From Citrobacter rodentium NBRC 105723 = DSM 16636 (GTDB taxonomy: Bacteria; Pseudomonadota; Gammaproteobacteria; Enterobacterales; Enterobacteriaceae), in the NCBI RefSeq assembly GCF_021278985.1, contig NZ_CP082833.1, positions 4,650,001 through 4,714,000 of the forward strand: 64,000 nucleotides of DNA. Direction: 5' to 3'. The notes under the pieces are model-generated. The model did not search any database and was not told the origin of the DNA. It saw nothing but the letters and a program-made list of their open reading frames with translations. Each line of letters starts with the position of its first letter. The first letter of the stretch is position 1. Of this stretch, positions 8,388 through 17,074 are shown piece after piece. The position numbers were made by a program, and so were the translations under genes.

Positions 8388-9619
8388 TTACCCTTCCCGC
8401 GTATTCCCGACCCGCTTATCCTTCAGGAAGATAAACATCAGCAGCAGCCACAGAACGCCGTTGGCGAGGTTAAACAGGCTGAACAGCCCGTTGCCGCCGC
8501 TCAGGTAAGCATGTTTGCTCAGCTCAATGCCAACGGTAAAAATCAGCATCTGAAGCATCCCCATCGCGGCGGAAACCGTGCCTTTGCTCATGTCGCTGGC
8601 AAACAGCGTCAGACGCACCAGTCCGGCGTTCGCAAGGCCAATACCAAACGCATACACGCTCAGCCCGGCGGTCATCCACAGATAAGCATGAGAAGAAACC
8701 ACCGTCGCCGCGGCGGCGAGAATCAGCCCCAGCACAATCGGCCAGCCGCCCATAATAATCAATGAACGCACCGTACGGCGGGAGGTCAGCCGCGCCAGCA
8801 CCAGGTTACCGGCAATCAGCGCGCGGAAAATCGGCACCTGAAGCAGACCATACTCATAGCTACTGAGCTGTTCGCCGCTGATGATGATAATCGGCGACTG
8901 GGCGATCCAGGCCAGCAGCGGCAGGCTGATAAAACCGAGCGCCAGCGCGCCGGCGACAAAACGACCATTTTTCATCACCGCCCGGTAGTCGACTGCGAGC
9001 GTTTTCAGCGACAGCGTTTCGCCAATGCGCGTCGCCGTTTCAGGCATCGCGCGCAGCAGGCCGAAGAAAGCAATCGCCGCCAGCGCCGCAAACAGCACGA
9101 ACATCCCTTCCCACGGCAGCACATGTACCCAGGCCGCGCCGACCAGCGGACCCAGCAGCGGCGCAATCAGCGCGACGTTTGCCATTAAGGCGGTGATCTT
9201 GATGCATACCGCCTCTTCAAATGACTCCTGTATCGCCGCGTAGCCAACGGCGCCAATAAAGCAGAGGCTGATCCCCTGCAAAAAGCGCAACAGGGTAAAC
9301 TGTTCAATGGTTTGCGCCAGCAGCGTGGCGAGACAGGTGACGATAAACCACGCCACGCCCGCCAGCATGACCGGGCGGCGTCGATGCGGTCCGACAGCGG
9401 GCCTAACAGCCACTGTAAAAACATACCGCCCGCCAGATAAGCGGTCATGGAGGTCGGCACCCAGTCGATGCCCGCCTGATACTGCTCCACCACCGCCAGC
9501 ATACCGGGCTGGATCATATCGTTGCCGATATAGGTTGAGAATTCGTAAAGCACCAGACAGAGAGGGAATAGCAACGCCTGACGTCCAAGCCGGGCGCCCT
9601 GTTGTAATCGGTTTTGCAT
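8388..9619 (-). pseudogene. mdfA: Multidrug efflux transporter MdfA, interrupted by a -1 frameshift
   Basis: MdfA is a 12-helix MFS drug/proton antiporter. The first about 79 codons from the ATG at 9619 read correctly (MQNRLQQGARLGRQALLFPL to GPLSDRI), including the family's acidic residue in helix 1 (LYEFSTYIGND). The frame then shifts near 9381: the expected GGRRP-type loop (DRIGRRPVML) is recovered only in another frame, which continues correctly to the stop at 8388. One G is missing from a GG pair on the coding strand. A PIFRALIAG substitution (K-12 has PIFGALIAG, from memory) is also present. This is either a real loss of function or a base-calling error. Confidence 0.85.
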
Positions 9620-9746
9620 GCAATTTCATCGCCAGTAAAAAAACGCGCAAAGTGTAATGAAACTGCGTCGTCTGAGATAGCGAATTATGTGTTGTGAAAG
9701 GAAAATGCGCACATTTTTACATTCTTACGATAACGGCCGCATCTGG

Positions 9747-9763
9747 TTTAAGGTTAGTCTACA
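9747..9763 (+). promoter_or_regulatory. Candidate BasR (PmrA) box upstream of ybjG
   Basis: A TTTAAG half-site is followed five bases later by TCTACA, a degenerate match to the paired YTTAAK pattern. ybjG is known to be under PmrA/BasR control in Salmonella and E. coli. The second half-site is poor. Confidence 0.3.
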
Positions 9764-9914
9764 TTGCCGACAGTAGGATTAGCGGAATAAGGTTTTTTGT
9801 CTTAAAACGTCTCATTTAACAGGTGAATAAGACAATGCCGCTTTACCCGCAGGCGCGGCGATTTTACTCTCGCCTCTGCACGGGGCATTAAATCTCGCAC
9901 TGAGTCTGGATGTT

Positions 9915-10523
9915 ATGCTGGAAAATATTAACTTTTCGCTATTCGCTTTACTTAACGCTACGCCGGACTCGGCGTCATGGATGATTTCCCTCGCGATTTT
10001 TATCGCCAGGGACATGATCTTTATCGTACCGACGCTGGCGGTTGCGCTCTGGCTGTGGGGGCCACGCGATCGCCTCTGCGCCCAACGCCAGCTGATTGTC
10101 AAAATGGCGATCGCGCTGGTGGTCAGCCTACTGGTTTCCTGGCTGATGGGGCACCTGTTCCCCCATCAGCGACCGTTTGCCGCAGGCGTGGGCTATAACT
10201 ATCTTCCCCATGCGGCGGATGATTCCTATCCGAGCGATCACGGCACGGTTATCTTCACCTTCGCGCTGGCATTTTTATGCTGGTATCGCTTGTGGTCCGG
10301 CCTCATTCTGCTGGCGCTGGCGCTGATTATCGCCTGGTCGCGGGTCTATCTCGGCGTTCACTGGCCGCTTGATATGCTTGGCGGCCTGCTGGCGGCGATG
10401 ATCGGCTGTCTGAGCGCGCAGATGTTCTGGCAAAAACTGGGAGCCCCGCTCTATCGCGGCCTGCAAAGCGCCTATCGCATCTGCTTCGCCCTGCCGATTC
10501 GTAAAGGCTGGGTGCGTGACTAA
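9915..10523 (+). CDS. ybjG: Undecaprenyl-diphosphatase YbjG (BcrC/PAP2 family)
   Basis: A 202-residue membrane phosphatase that recycles undecaprenyl pyrophosphate at the periplasmic face for peptidoglycan and O-antigen synthesis. The PAP2 signatures are visible in order: a FPHQRPF motif, PSDHGTVIFTF and SRVYLGVHWPLDMLGG, which carry the catalytic histidines. It matches E. coli YbjG apart from a four-residue insertion near residue 51. It is convergent with nothing and followed by deoR on the same strand. Confidence 0.94.
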   Translation: MLENINFSLFALLNATPDSASWMISLAIFIARDMIFIVPTLAVALWLWGPRDRLCAQRQLIVKMAIALVVSLLVSWLMGHLFPHQRPFAAGVGYNYLPHAADDSYPSDHGTVIFTFALAFLCWYRLWSGLILLALALIIAWSRVYLGVHWPLDMLGGLLAAMIGCLSAQMFWQKLGAPLYRGLQSAYRICFALPIRKGWVRD

Positions 10524-10594
10524 CCCGAGGAAAAAAGAGTAATATTAAGCGCTCTGCGGTGTGCAGAAGGCTTATTTATTCGTCCAGGGGAACT

Positions 10595-11353
10595 ATGGAA
10601 ACTCGTCGCGATGAGCGTATTGGTCAACTGCTGCAGGCGCTGAAGCGCAGCGATAAACTCCATCTGAAAGAGGCAGCGGCCCTGCTCGGCGTCTCTGAAA
10701 TGACCATTCGTCGCGACCTGAATAGCCACAGCGCGCCGGTGGTACTGTTGGGGGGCTACATCGTACTGGAGCCGCGCGGCGCCAGCCACTATCTGTTAAG
10801 CGACCAGAAGTCCCGCCTGGTCGAAGAGAAACGTCGCGCCGCGCAGCTGGCGGCCACGCTGGTGCAGCCGCATCAGACGCTGTTTTTTGACTGCGGCACC
10901 ACCACGCCGTGGATCATCGAAGCGATCGATAATGATATGCCCTTCACCGCGGTGTGTTACTCCCTGAATACATTTCTGGCCTTGCAGGAAAAACCGCTGT
11001 GCCGGGCCATTCTCTCCGGCGGCGAATTTCACGCCAGCAACGCGATTTTCAAACCGCTCGATACCCAAGAAACGCTCAGCCATATCTGCCCGGATATCGC
11101 CTTTTATTCCGCCGCGGGCATTCACCTCAGCAAAGGCGCGACCTGCTTTAATCTCGAAGAGTTACCGGTGAAGCACTGGGCGATGGCGCGGGCGCAGTAT
11201 CATGCGCTGGTGGCGGATCACAGCAAATTCGGCAAAGTGCGCCCGGCGCGGATGGGCGACTTAACGCGCTTTGACGCGGTGATCAGCGACCGTTGCCCGG
11301 ACGATGAGTTTGTCGACTTCGCCAAAGCGCAGGACATCAAATTGATGTATTGA
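10595..11353 (+). CDS. deoR: Deoxyribose operon repressor DeoR
   Basis: A 252-residue repressor identical in length to E. coli DeoR. The N-terminal winged HTH (LHLKEAAALLGVSEMTIRRDL, about residues 19-39) binds operators of the deo and nupG nucleoside genes, and the C-terminal sugar-isomerase-like domain senses deoxyribose-5-phosphate. The ATG at 10595 gives METRRDERIGQ as in the family; the upstream in-frame ATG at 10559 lies in the leader. It is convergent with dacC. Confidence 0.95.
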   Translation: METRRDERIGQLLQALKRSDKLHLKEAAALLGVSEMTIRRDLNSHSAPVVLLGGYIVLEPRGASHYLLSDQKSRLVEEKRRAAQLAATLVQPHQTLFFDCGTTTPWIIEAIDNDMPFTAVCYSLNTFLALQEKPLCRAILSGGEFHASNAIFKPLDTQETLSHICPDIAFYSAAGIHLSKGATCFNLEELPVKHWAMARAQYHALVADHSKFGKVRPARMGDLTRFDAVISDRCPDDEFVDFAKAQDIKLMY

Positions 11354-11397
11354 AGCTGGCCGGAGACGGTATTTCCGCCCTCCGGCGCCCTGACAGC

Positions 11398-12600
11398 TTA
11401 AGAGAACCAGCCGCCGAACCACTGATGGAATTTCAACATCACGAAATCCCACATCCGGCTGAAAAAGCCGCCCTCTTCGACGTTTTCCATTACCATCAGC
11501 GGACGTTGCTCAATCGATTTGCCGTTAAGCTGGAAGTCAATGGTGCCGACGACCTGGCCTTTTTTCAGCGGCGCGGTCAGCTGCGGTTCGCTCAGCGTGA
11601 AGCTGGCCTTCAGGTTTTTCAACTGGCCGCGAGGAATGGTCACTGAACCGGCTTCGCCCGCGCCCAGATTCACTTCGCTCTTGTCGCCGAACCAGACGCG
11701 CTGGGTGACAAAGGTGGCGTCCGGTTTGATCGGCGTAACGGTTTCATAGAAGCGGAAGCCCCAGGTGAGCAGTTTTTCCGATTCGTTAAAGCGAATGCGA
11801 TCGGTTTTAGCCCCCAGCACCACGGATATCAGACGCATATCGCCCTGCGTGGCCGAGGCGACCAGGTTATAGCCCGCCCCCGCCGTGGTGCCGGTTTTCA
11901 TGCCGTCGACGTTGATATTCGAACTCCACAGCAGTCGGTTACGGTTAGGCTGACGGATCTTGTTGAAGGTAAACTCTTTTTCTTTATGGATGGCATACTC
12001 TTCCGGCACGTCATGAATCAGCGCCTTGCCGAGCAGCGCCATATCGCGCGCGGTGCTGTACTGACCGGGGGCATCAAGGCCGTGAACCGTACGGAAGGTG
12101 GTGTTGGTCAGCCCCAGCTTTTTCGCGTAGCCGTTCATCAGGCCAATAAAGGACTCCTGGCTTCCGGCAACGTAGTCGGCCAGCGCGATACAGGCATCGT
12201 TACCGGACTGAATGATTACCCCTTTGTTCAGATCGGCAACCGCCACCCGATCGCCGGGCTTAAGGAACATGACCGACGAACCGCGCAGCGCCGGATTGCC
12301 GGTCGCCCAGGCATCTTTACCGATGGTTACCATGTCGGTCAGCTTAATCTTATCCGCTTTCAGCGCCTGCCCCACAACGTAGCTGGTCATGATTTTCGTC
12401 AGACTGGCCGGGTCCAGCTTCTCATCAGCGTTACCTTCCGCCAGCACTTTACCGCTGGCGTAATCCATTAAAATCCATGCGCGCGCCTCCACCGCCGGCG
12501 CGGCGATGGTTTGCTCCGCCGCCATGACCGCCGGCGCGAAAAGAAATAACAGTGCTGAACCCGCTGCGATATTACGAAGGGAAGTAGAGAAATGCGTCAT
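11398..12600 (-). CDS. dacC: D-alanyl-D-alanine carboxypeptidase DacC (PBP6)
   Basis: A 400-residue low-molecular-weight penicillin-binding protein that trims the terminal D-alanine from peptidoglycan pentapeptides. A signal peptide ends near AMAA (about residue 28). The catalytic motifs are S66-L-T-K69, S132-G-N134 and K-T-G near residue 213, and the C-terminal amphipathic tail (MLKFHQWFGGWFS) anchors it to the inner membrane. The ATG at 12600 gives the family length. Confidence 0.95.
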   Translation of the reverse strand: MTHFSTSLRNIAAGSALLFLFAPAVMAAEQTIAAPAVEARAWILMDYASGKVLAEGNADEKLDPASLTKIMTSYVVGQALKADKIKLTDMVTIGKDAWATGNPALRGSSVMFLKPGDRVAVADLNKGVIIQSGNDACIALADYVAGSQESFIGLMNGYAKKLGLTNTTFRTVHGLDAPGQYSTARDMALLGKALIHDVPEEYAIHKEKEFTFNKIRQPNRNRLLWSSNINVDGMKTGTTAGAGYNLVASATQGDMRLISVVLGAKTDRIRFNESEKLLTWGFRFYETVTPIKPDATFVTQRVWFGDKSEVNLGAGEAGSVTIPRGQLKNLKASFTLSEPQLTAPLKKGQVVGTIDFQLNGKSIEQRPLMVMENVEEGGFFSRMWDFVMLKFHQWFGGWFS

Positions 12601-12846
12601 AAATGCCACCCGAGTATCCATTCAAAAAATATACGTTTTACCACCGTATAATAAGTGCGGTGAGTAATAACGCACTAAGATGCGTATGGGAACCGTATGT
12701 TGGTAAAGTTTTTAAAGTTTATGCAATAACGCCCCGCTACGCTGCAGGCAGCCGCTTTTTTTTGTTCCCTGTTGCGTAAAAGTCAGCTTTATCTCACCAT
12801 GTCAGGTGAACGCAGCCTGAGGCTGTCCATTTTTTTGGGAGGAACG

Positions 12847-13473
12847 ATGATTACGCTATGGGGCCGGAATAACTCAACCAACGTGAAGAAAGTGCTGTGG
12901 ACGCTCGAAGAACTGGAACTGCCGTTTAAACATATCCTGGCGGGCGGTCAGTACGGAGGCAATCAGGACGCCGATTACCTGGCGATGAATCCAAACGGGC
13001 TGGTGCCGCTACTGCGTGATGATGAGAACAACCTTGTACTATGGGAGTCGAACGCTATCGTGCGTTTTCTGGCGGCGCAGTATGGTCAGAAGCGCCTGTG
13101 GATCGAGTCACCGGCGCGCCGCGCTGAAGGCGAAAAATGGATGGACTGGGCCAACCAGACCTTAAGCCCGGCGCATCGCGTCATCCTGCTGGGACTGGTG
13201 CGCACCCCGCCGGAACAGCGCGACCAGGCCGCTATCGACGCCGGAGCCAGACGCTGCGATGAGCTGTTTGCCATTCTCGACGCTGAACTGGCAAATCAGC
13301 CCTGGTTTTCCGGGAAAGAGTTCGGCACGGCGGATATCGCTATCGCGCCGTTCATCTATAACCTGTTTAACGTTGGCCTGAGCTGGACCCCGCGTCCGCA
13401 TCTGACACGCTGGTATCAGCAGCTTACCGAACGCCCGGCGTTTCGCAAAATAGTGATGATCCCGGTCAGCTAA
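12847..13473 (+). CDS. gstB: Glutathione S-transferase GstB
   Basis: A 208-residue cytosolic GST with an N-terminal thioredoxin-like domain (ITLWGRNNSTNVKKVLW) and an all-helical C-terminal domain, the same length as E. coli GstB (YliJ), which is active on bromoacetate and iodoacetate. The ATG at 12847 is preceded by GGGAGGAACG, a good ribosome-binding site; the longer reading frame from 12772 has no family support. The gene borders the accessory LacI-glycosidase cluster. Confidence 0.94.
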   Translation: MITLWGRNNSTNVKKVLWTLEELELPFKHILAGGQYGGNQDADYLAMNPNGLVPLLRDDENNLVLWESNAIVRFLAAQYGQKRLWIESPARRAEGEKWMDWANQTLSPAHRVILLGLVRTPPEQRDQAAIDAGARRCDELFAILDAELANQPWFSGKEFGTADIAIAPFIYNLFNVGLSWTPRPHLTRWYQQLTERPAFRKIVMIPVS

Positions 13474-13519
13474 TCGCCCTCGGGCCGGAACCGGCGTTGC
13501 TGCGCCGTCCGGCCATCCA

Positions 13520-14530
13520 TCAGGCGCGCTGGCTACTGCCGCGCGCCTGCAGCTTGCCCACCAGCTTACAGTGCGTCGCGTTATCATCGCCCTGGCACAG
13601 ATACTCAACCGCCATTTTGCCCAGTTCGTTATAGGCCAGCTGGATGCTGGTAAGCTGCGGCGTCAGCTGATGCGAAATGCGCTGATCGTCATAACCGCAC
13701 ACCAGCACATCCTGCGGAATACGCACCCCGGCGGCGGCCAGCGCCTGATAGCAGCCCAGCGTCATCCAGTCGCTGGCGCAAAAAATCGCCTCCGGCGGCT
13801 CGGACAACTGCATCAGTTCCTGTGTCGCGCGGTAGGTCGCGTTCAGCGACCAGTCGGTCTGACGAATCAGCCGTTCATCCGGCGCGATCCCCGCCGCAAG
13901 GAGCGTTTCCTGATAGCCTTCCAGACGCATACGGCTGGCGTCCATCCACTCATCGCCCATAATATGCGCAATGCGCGTCACGCCCTGATCGAGCAGATGG
14001 CGGGTGACCTGGCTGGCGTTGGCTTTATCGTCGGGCAAAAAGGTCGGCAATAGCGGACGCGTCGGATCGTACTGGTTGAGCAGCACCACCGGCATCCGGA
14101 CTGCGTTTTCCAGCGCTGAAAAGTCAAAGATCCGCGTCACCGGGCTGGCAAAGATAACCCCGGCGCAGTGACGCTGGGCAAGCTGTTGCAGAATAAGCCG
14201 CGCCAGTTCGATATCATCGCTATAGTCATAAACCGACAGCAGCATGTCGTGATGCCAGGCGGTACTGCTGGCCTCGCTCAGCGCATCGACAAAAGGATCG
14301 TAGCCCGGCATCCCGCTGACCAGTAGCGCAATTTCTTCCTGTCCTTCCAGACGGTGCGCGACGATCATTTTCTGATACCCCAGCTGTTGCGCGGCCTGGA
14401 AGACCCGCTCCCGCGTGGCGTCGCTTAAGCGAATCGTGCGGCTGTTATTCAGCACCAGCGAAACCGTCGCCTGCGACACCCCGGCTTCGCGGGCAATATC
14501 ACTCATGGTTATCTTATTCTTCTTTTGCAT
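13520..14530 (-). CDS. LacI-family transcriptional regulator of the adjacent sugar genes
   Basis: A 336-residue LacI/GalR repressor. The N-terminal HTH and hinge helix run from residue 5 to about 60 (ITMSDIAREAGVSQATVSLV), followed by a periplasmic-binding-protein-like sensor domain (VLVCGYDDQRISHQLTPQLT near the end). It is divergently transcribed from the glycosidase and binding-protein genes and is therefore their likely local regulator. The effector is unknown. The whole cluster is missing at the K-12 gstB-yliI junction, so it is an accessory insertion; base composition does not stand out. Confidence 0.88.
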   Translation of the reverse strand: MQKKNKITMSDIAREAGVSQATVSLVLNNSRTIRLSDATRERVFQAAQQLGYQKMIVAHRLEGQEEIALLVSGMPGYDPFVDALSEASSTAWHHDMLLSVYDYSDDIELARLILQQLAQRHCAGVIFASPVTRIFDFSALENAVRMPVVLLNQYDPTRPLLPTFLPDDKANASQVTRHLLDQGVTRIAHIMGDEWMDASRMRLEGYQETLLAAGIAPDERLIRQTDWSLNATYRATQELMQLSEPPEAIFCASDWMTLGCYQALAAAGVRIPQDVLVCGYDDQRISHQLTPQLTSIQLAYNELGKMAVEYLCQGDDNATHCKLVGKLQARGSSQRA

Positions 14531-14582
14531 ATCAACTCCTTCTGCCTCGCCAGACTATACCACACTCCCCGCACCGTTAATT

Positions 14583-14598
14583 TGTGAACGCCTTTACA
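14583..14598. promoter_or_regulatory. Candidate CRP site between the LacI gene and the glycosidase
   Basis: TGTGA-N6-TTACA matches the CRP consensus TGTGA-N6-TCACA with one mismatch. The position, about 75 bp upstream of the glycosidase start, fits cAMP-CRP control of a sugar-use operon. Confidence 0.45.
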
Positions 14599-14630
14599 GT
14601 TTCCTCGTTTTTCCATTGCATCAATTCTGA

Positions 14631-14660
14631 AGCTAATGAAAATTAGCTAATATTATTAGC
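14631..14660. promoter_or_regulatory. Overlapping palindromes, probable LacI-type operator
   Basis: Two overlapping inverted repeats share the half-site GCTAAT: AGCTAAT-GAAA-ATTAGCT (14631-14648) and the perfect GCTAATA-T-TATTAGC (14646-14660). They end just before the AAGGAG ribosome-binding site of the glycosidase gene, where bound repressor would block transcription. The adjacent LacI-type protein is the obvious candidate ligand. Confidence 0.55.
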
Positions 14661-14673
14661 AAGGAGAAAAATC

Positions 14674-15765
14674 ATGCAACAACAATGGACTATCCCGCAG
14701 GCGCAGGCATGGTACGAACATCATGGCTGGGCCTGCGGATTCAACTATCTGCCGCGAACGGCGGTCAACTGGACCGAAATGTGGCAGGCCGACACCTTTG
14801 ATTTAGCGGTGATTGAAGAGGAACTTGGCTGGGCGGAAAGTTATGGTTATAACGCGCTGCGCACCAATCTGCCCTTCGTCGTCTGGCTACATGACCGGGA
14901 CGGGTTACTGCAACGTATCGACGCCTTTCTTGACGTCGCCGCGCGTCACCGGATTCAGGTCATGCTGACCCTGCTGGACGATTGCGGATTTTCCGGCGAC
15001 GAGCCGTGGTATGGCCCGCAAAAGGCGCCCCGGCCCGGCGTGCATAACAGCCAGGCCGCTGCCAGCCCGGGGAGAAAGATTGTGCTGGACCCCGCCCGCT
15101 GGCCGCAGGTGGAAGAGTATGTGCGCGATATTATCACTTGTTTTGCCGATGACCGCCGCATCGCCATCTGGGATCTGTACAACGAGCCTGGCAACCGGGG
15201 GGTATTCGTTTCTCCCACCGAATACGCCGAAGTGGACGGGGAGCTGGAAGAGTATGCCTTACGCCTGTTGCGCTGCGTCTTTAGCTGGGCGCGTAGCGTC
15301 TTCCCTTCCCAGCCGCTGACCGTCGCCGCGTGGCATGTGGATCATGAGGTCTGGGGCACGCTTGAACATCCCATCGACGTCGCCGCCATTGAGCTTTCAG
15401 ATATTGTCAGCTACCACGCCTACGTGCCGGCGGCGAAGCAGGCCCGGCTTCTGCATGACCTTTCCCGCTTTGCGCGTCCGGTGCTGTGCACCGAATGGCT
15501 GTCCCGCCATACCCACTCTATTTTCAGCGAGCAGCTTCCGCTGTTTTGCGCCTTCGATAGCGGCTGCTACCACTGGGGCCTGGTGCAGGGCAAAACGCAA
15601 ACCTGGCTTCCGTGGCCGGGGGTCAATAAAACCCATCCCGAGCCGCAGTCTCTGTGGTTTCACGATGTCCTGAAAGCGGACGGCACCCCCTGGTGCGACG
15701 ATGAAATGCGGCTGGTGAAACACCTGACTGACTATCGCCTTCTGCGGGGTCATAAGCGGACGTAA
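14674..15765 (+). CDS. Cytoplasmic glycoside hydrolase, GH5-like (clan GH-A)
   Basis: A 363-residue (beta/alpha)8-type hydrolase. The acid/base glutamate is E171 in the WDLYNEPGN motif at the end of strand 4, and the probable nucleophile is E274 in VLCTEWLSR, the paired spacing of retaining GH-A enzymes. No signal peptide is present, so it should act on an imported oligosaccharide or glycoside. A strong ribosome-binding site (AAGGAG) precedes the ATG. It is followed after 22 bp by a sugar-binding protein gene on the same strand. The exact substrate (beta-mannoside, glucoside or xyloside) cannot be read from sequence. Confidence 0.8.
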   Translation: MQQQWTIPQAQAWYEHHGWACGFNYLPRTAVNWTEMWQADTFDLAVIEEELGWAESYGYNALRTNLPFVVWLHDRDGLLQRIDAFLDVAARHRIQVMLTLLDDCGFSGDEPWYGPQKAPRPGVHNSQAAASPGRKIVLDPARWPQVEEYVRDIITCFADDRRIAIWDLYNEPGNRGVFVSPTEYAEVDGELEEYALRLLRCVFSWARSVFPSQPLTVAAWHVDHEVWGTLEHPIDVAAIELSDIVSYHAYVPAAKQARLLHDLSRFARPVLCTEWLSRHTHSIFSEQLPLFCAFDSGCYHWGLVQGKTQTWLPWPGVNKTHPEPQSLWFHDVLKADGTPWCDDEMRLVKHLTDYRLLRGHKRT

Positions 15766-15787
15766 ATCATAAGGGAGGATTTCCGCG

Positions 15788-17074
15788 ATGAAAAAATCAC
15801 TGTTATTTCTGCTTCTCTGCTGCGGCCTGAGCGCCACAACCAGCGCCTGGTCCGCCGATCCGGTGGAGATTCGTTTTTCCTGGTGGGGCGGAAAAGTGCG
15901 CAACCAGGCAACCCTGAAGGCGCTGGAAGCCTTTGAGGCCAAATACCCGAATATCAAAGTGAAAGCGGAGTATACCGGCTGGGATGGCTACTACTCGCGT
16001 TTCACCACCCAGATGAACAGCGGGACGGAAGCCGACGTACTGCAAACCAACTGGAACTGGCTGACGCTGCTGTCGAAAAACGGCGATGGCTTTTACGATC
16101 TCAAAAAGGTCAGCGGCCCGATCGGCCTGAACCAGTTTTCTCCGGCGGCGCTGGCTACCACCACCGTCAATGGCAAAATCAACGCGATTCCCGTCTCATC
16201 GAACGTCATGCTGTTTTACTACAATGCGGCGACCTGGAAAAAAGCGGGCGTTGCGTTTCCCAACACCTGGGAAGAATTGTTAAAGTCCGGGCCGATATTT
16301 AAAGAGAAGCTCGGCGAAAACTACTATCCGCTGATCCTCTCTGAGCAGGACGCCCTGCTGCTGGTGCGCTCCTATATGTACCAGAAATATCAAAAGCCGA
16401 TGGTTGACGAGAAGCAGCGCAAAATCGCCTGGAGCCACGCGGAATGGGTGGAGGCGTTAACGTTCTATAAGCAGCTGACCACACAGCACGTGATCCCCGA
16501 CGCCAAAAAGCTCGCCGCCTATGGCAAAGGGGTCCTTTACGAGATGAAACCGTGGATCAACGGCGAATGGGGCGGCATCTACAACTGGAACGTGCTGTAC
16601 CCGGCGGAATCGCAAAACCTGGCCAGGCCGTCCGATCTGGTGATGGGCCCCTACCCGATGCACGCCGGCGCGAAAGATGCCGGGCAATTTAATAAAACCG
16701 CGCTGATGTTCTCCATCAGCAAGCACAGCAAGCACCCGCAGGAATCGGCAATGCTGATTGATTTCCTGATGAGTCAGCCGGAAGGCGTGCTGGCGACAGG
16801 GCTGGAACGCGGCGTTCCGCTCAGCGCCGCGGGTGAGAAAATACTGCGAGAAGCCGGGATACTGAAAGACGACGATCCGGTGGTGACAGGCTTACAGCAA
16901 TCGGCATCATTGCCGAACCATTCGGTCATTATGCCGTGGCTGGAAGATCCGCAAATTATCGCCCTGTTTACCGCCGCCAGAGAGAAAATCGATCACGGCA
17001 AAGCGACAATCGATGAAGCGGCCAGCGAGTTTGAGCAACAGGCTAACCGCGTGCTGCGGCGCATTATGCGCTAA
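15788..17074 (+). CDS. ABC-type sugar-binding periplasmic protein (orphan)
   Basis: A 428-residue family-1 extracellular solute-binding protein. The signal peptide runs to about residue 23 (MKKSLLFLLLCCGL... SAWSA), and the mature protein starts with VEIRFSWWGGKVRNQATLKAL, typical of oligosaccharide-binding proteins. It follows the GH5-like gene and probably shares its transcript. No ABC permease or ATPase gene is next to it, which is unusual; partners must be encoded elsewhere or shared. The stop overlaps the convergent yliI stop by four bases. Confidence 0.85.
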   Translation: MKKSLLFLLLCCGLSATTSAWSADPVEIRFSWWGGKVRNQATLKALEAFEAKYPNIKVKAEYTGWDGYYSRFTTQMNSGTEADVLQTNWNWLTLLSKNGDGFYDLKKVSGPIGLNQFSPAALATTTVNGKINAIPVSSNVMLFYYNAATWKKAGVAFPNTWEELLKSGPIFKEKLGENYYPLILSEQDALLLVRSYMYQKYQKPMVDEKQRKIAWSHAEWVEALTFYKQLTTQHVIPDAKKLAAYGKGVLYEMKPWINGEWGGIYNWNVLYPAESQNLARPSDLVMGPYPMHAGAKDAGQFNKTALMFSISKHSKHPQESAMLIDFLMSQPEGVLATGLERGVPLSAAGEKILREAGILKDDDPVVTGLQQSASLPNHSVIMPWLEDPQIIALFTAAREKIDHGKATIDEAASEFEQQANRVLRRIMR

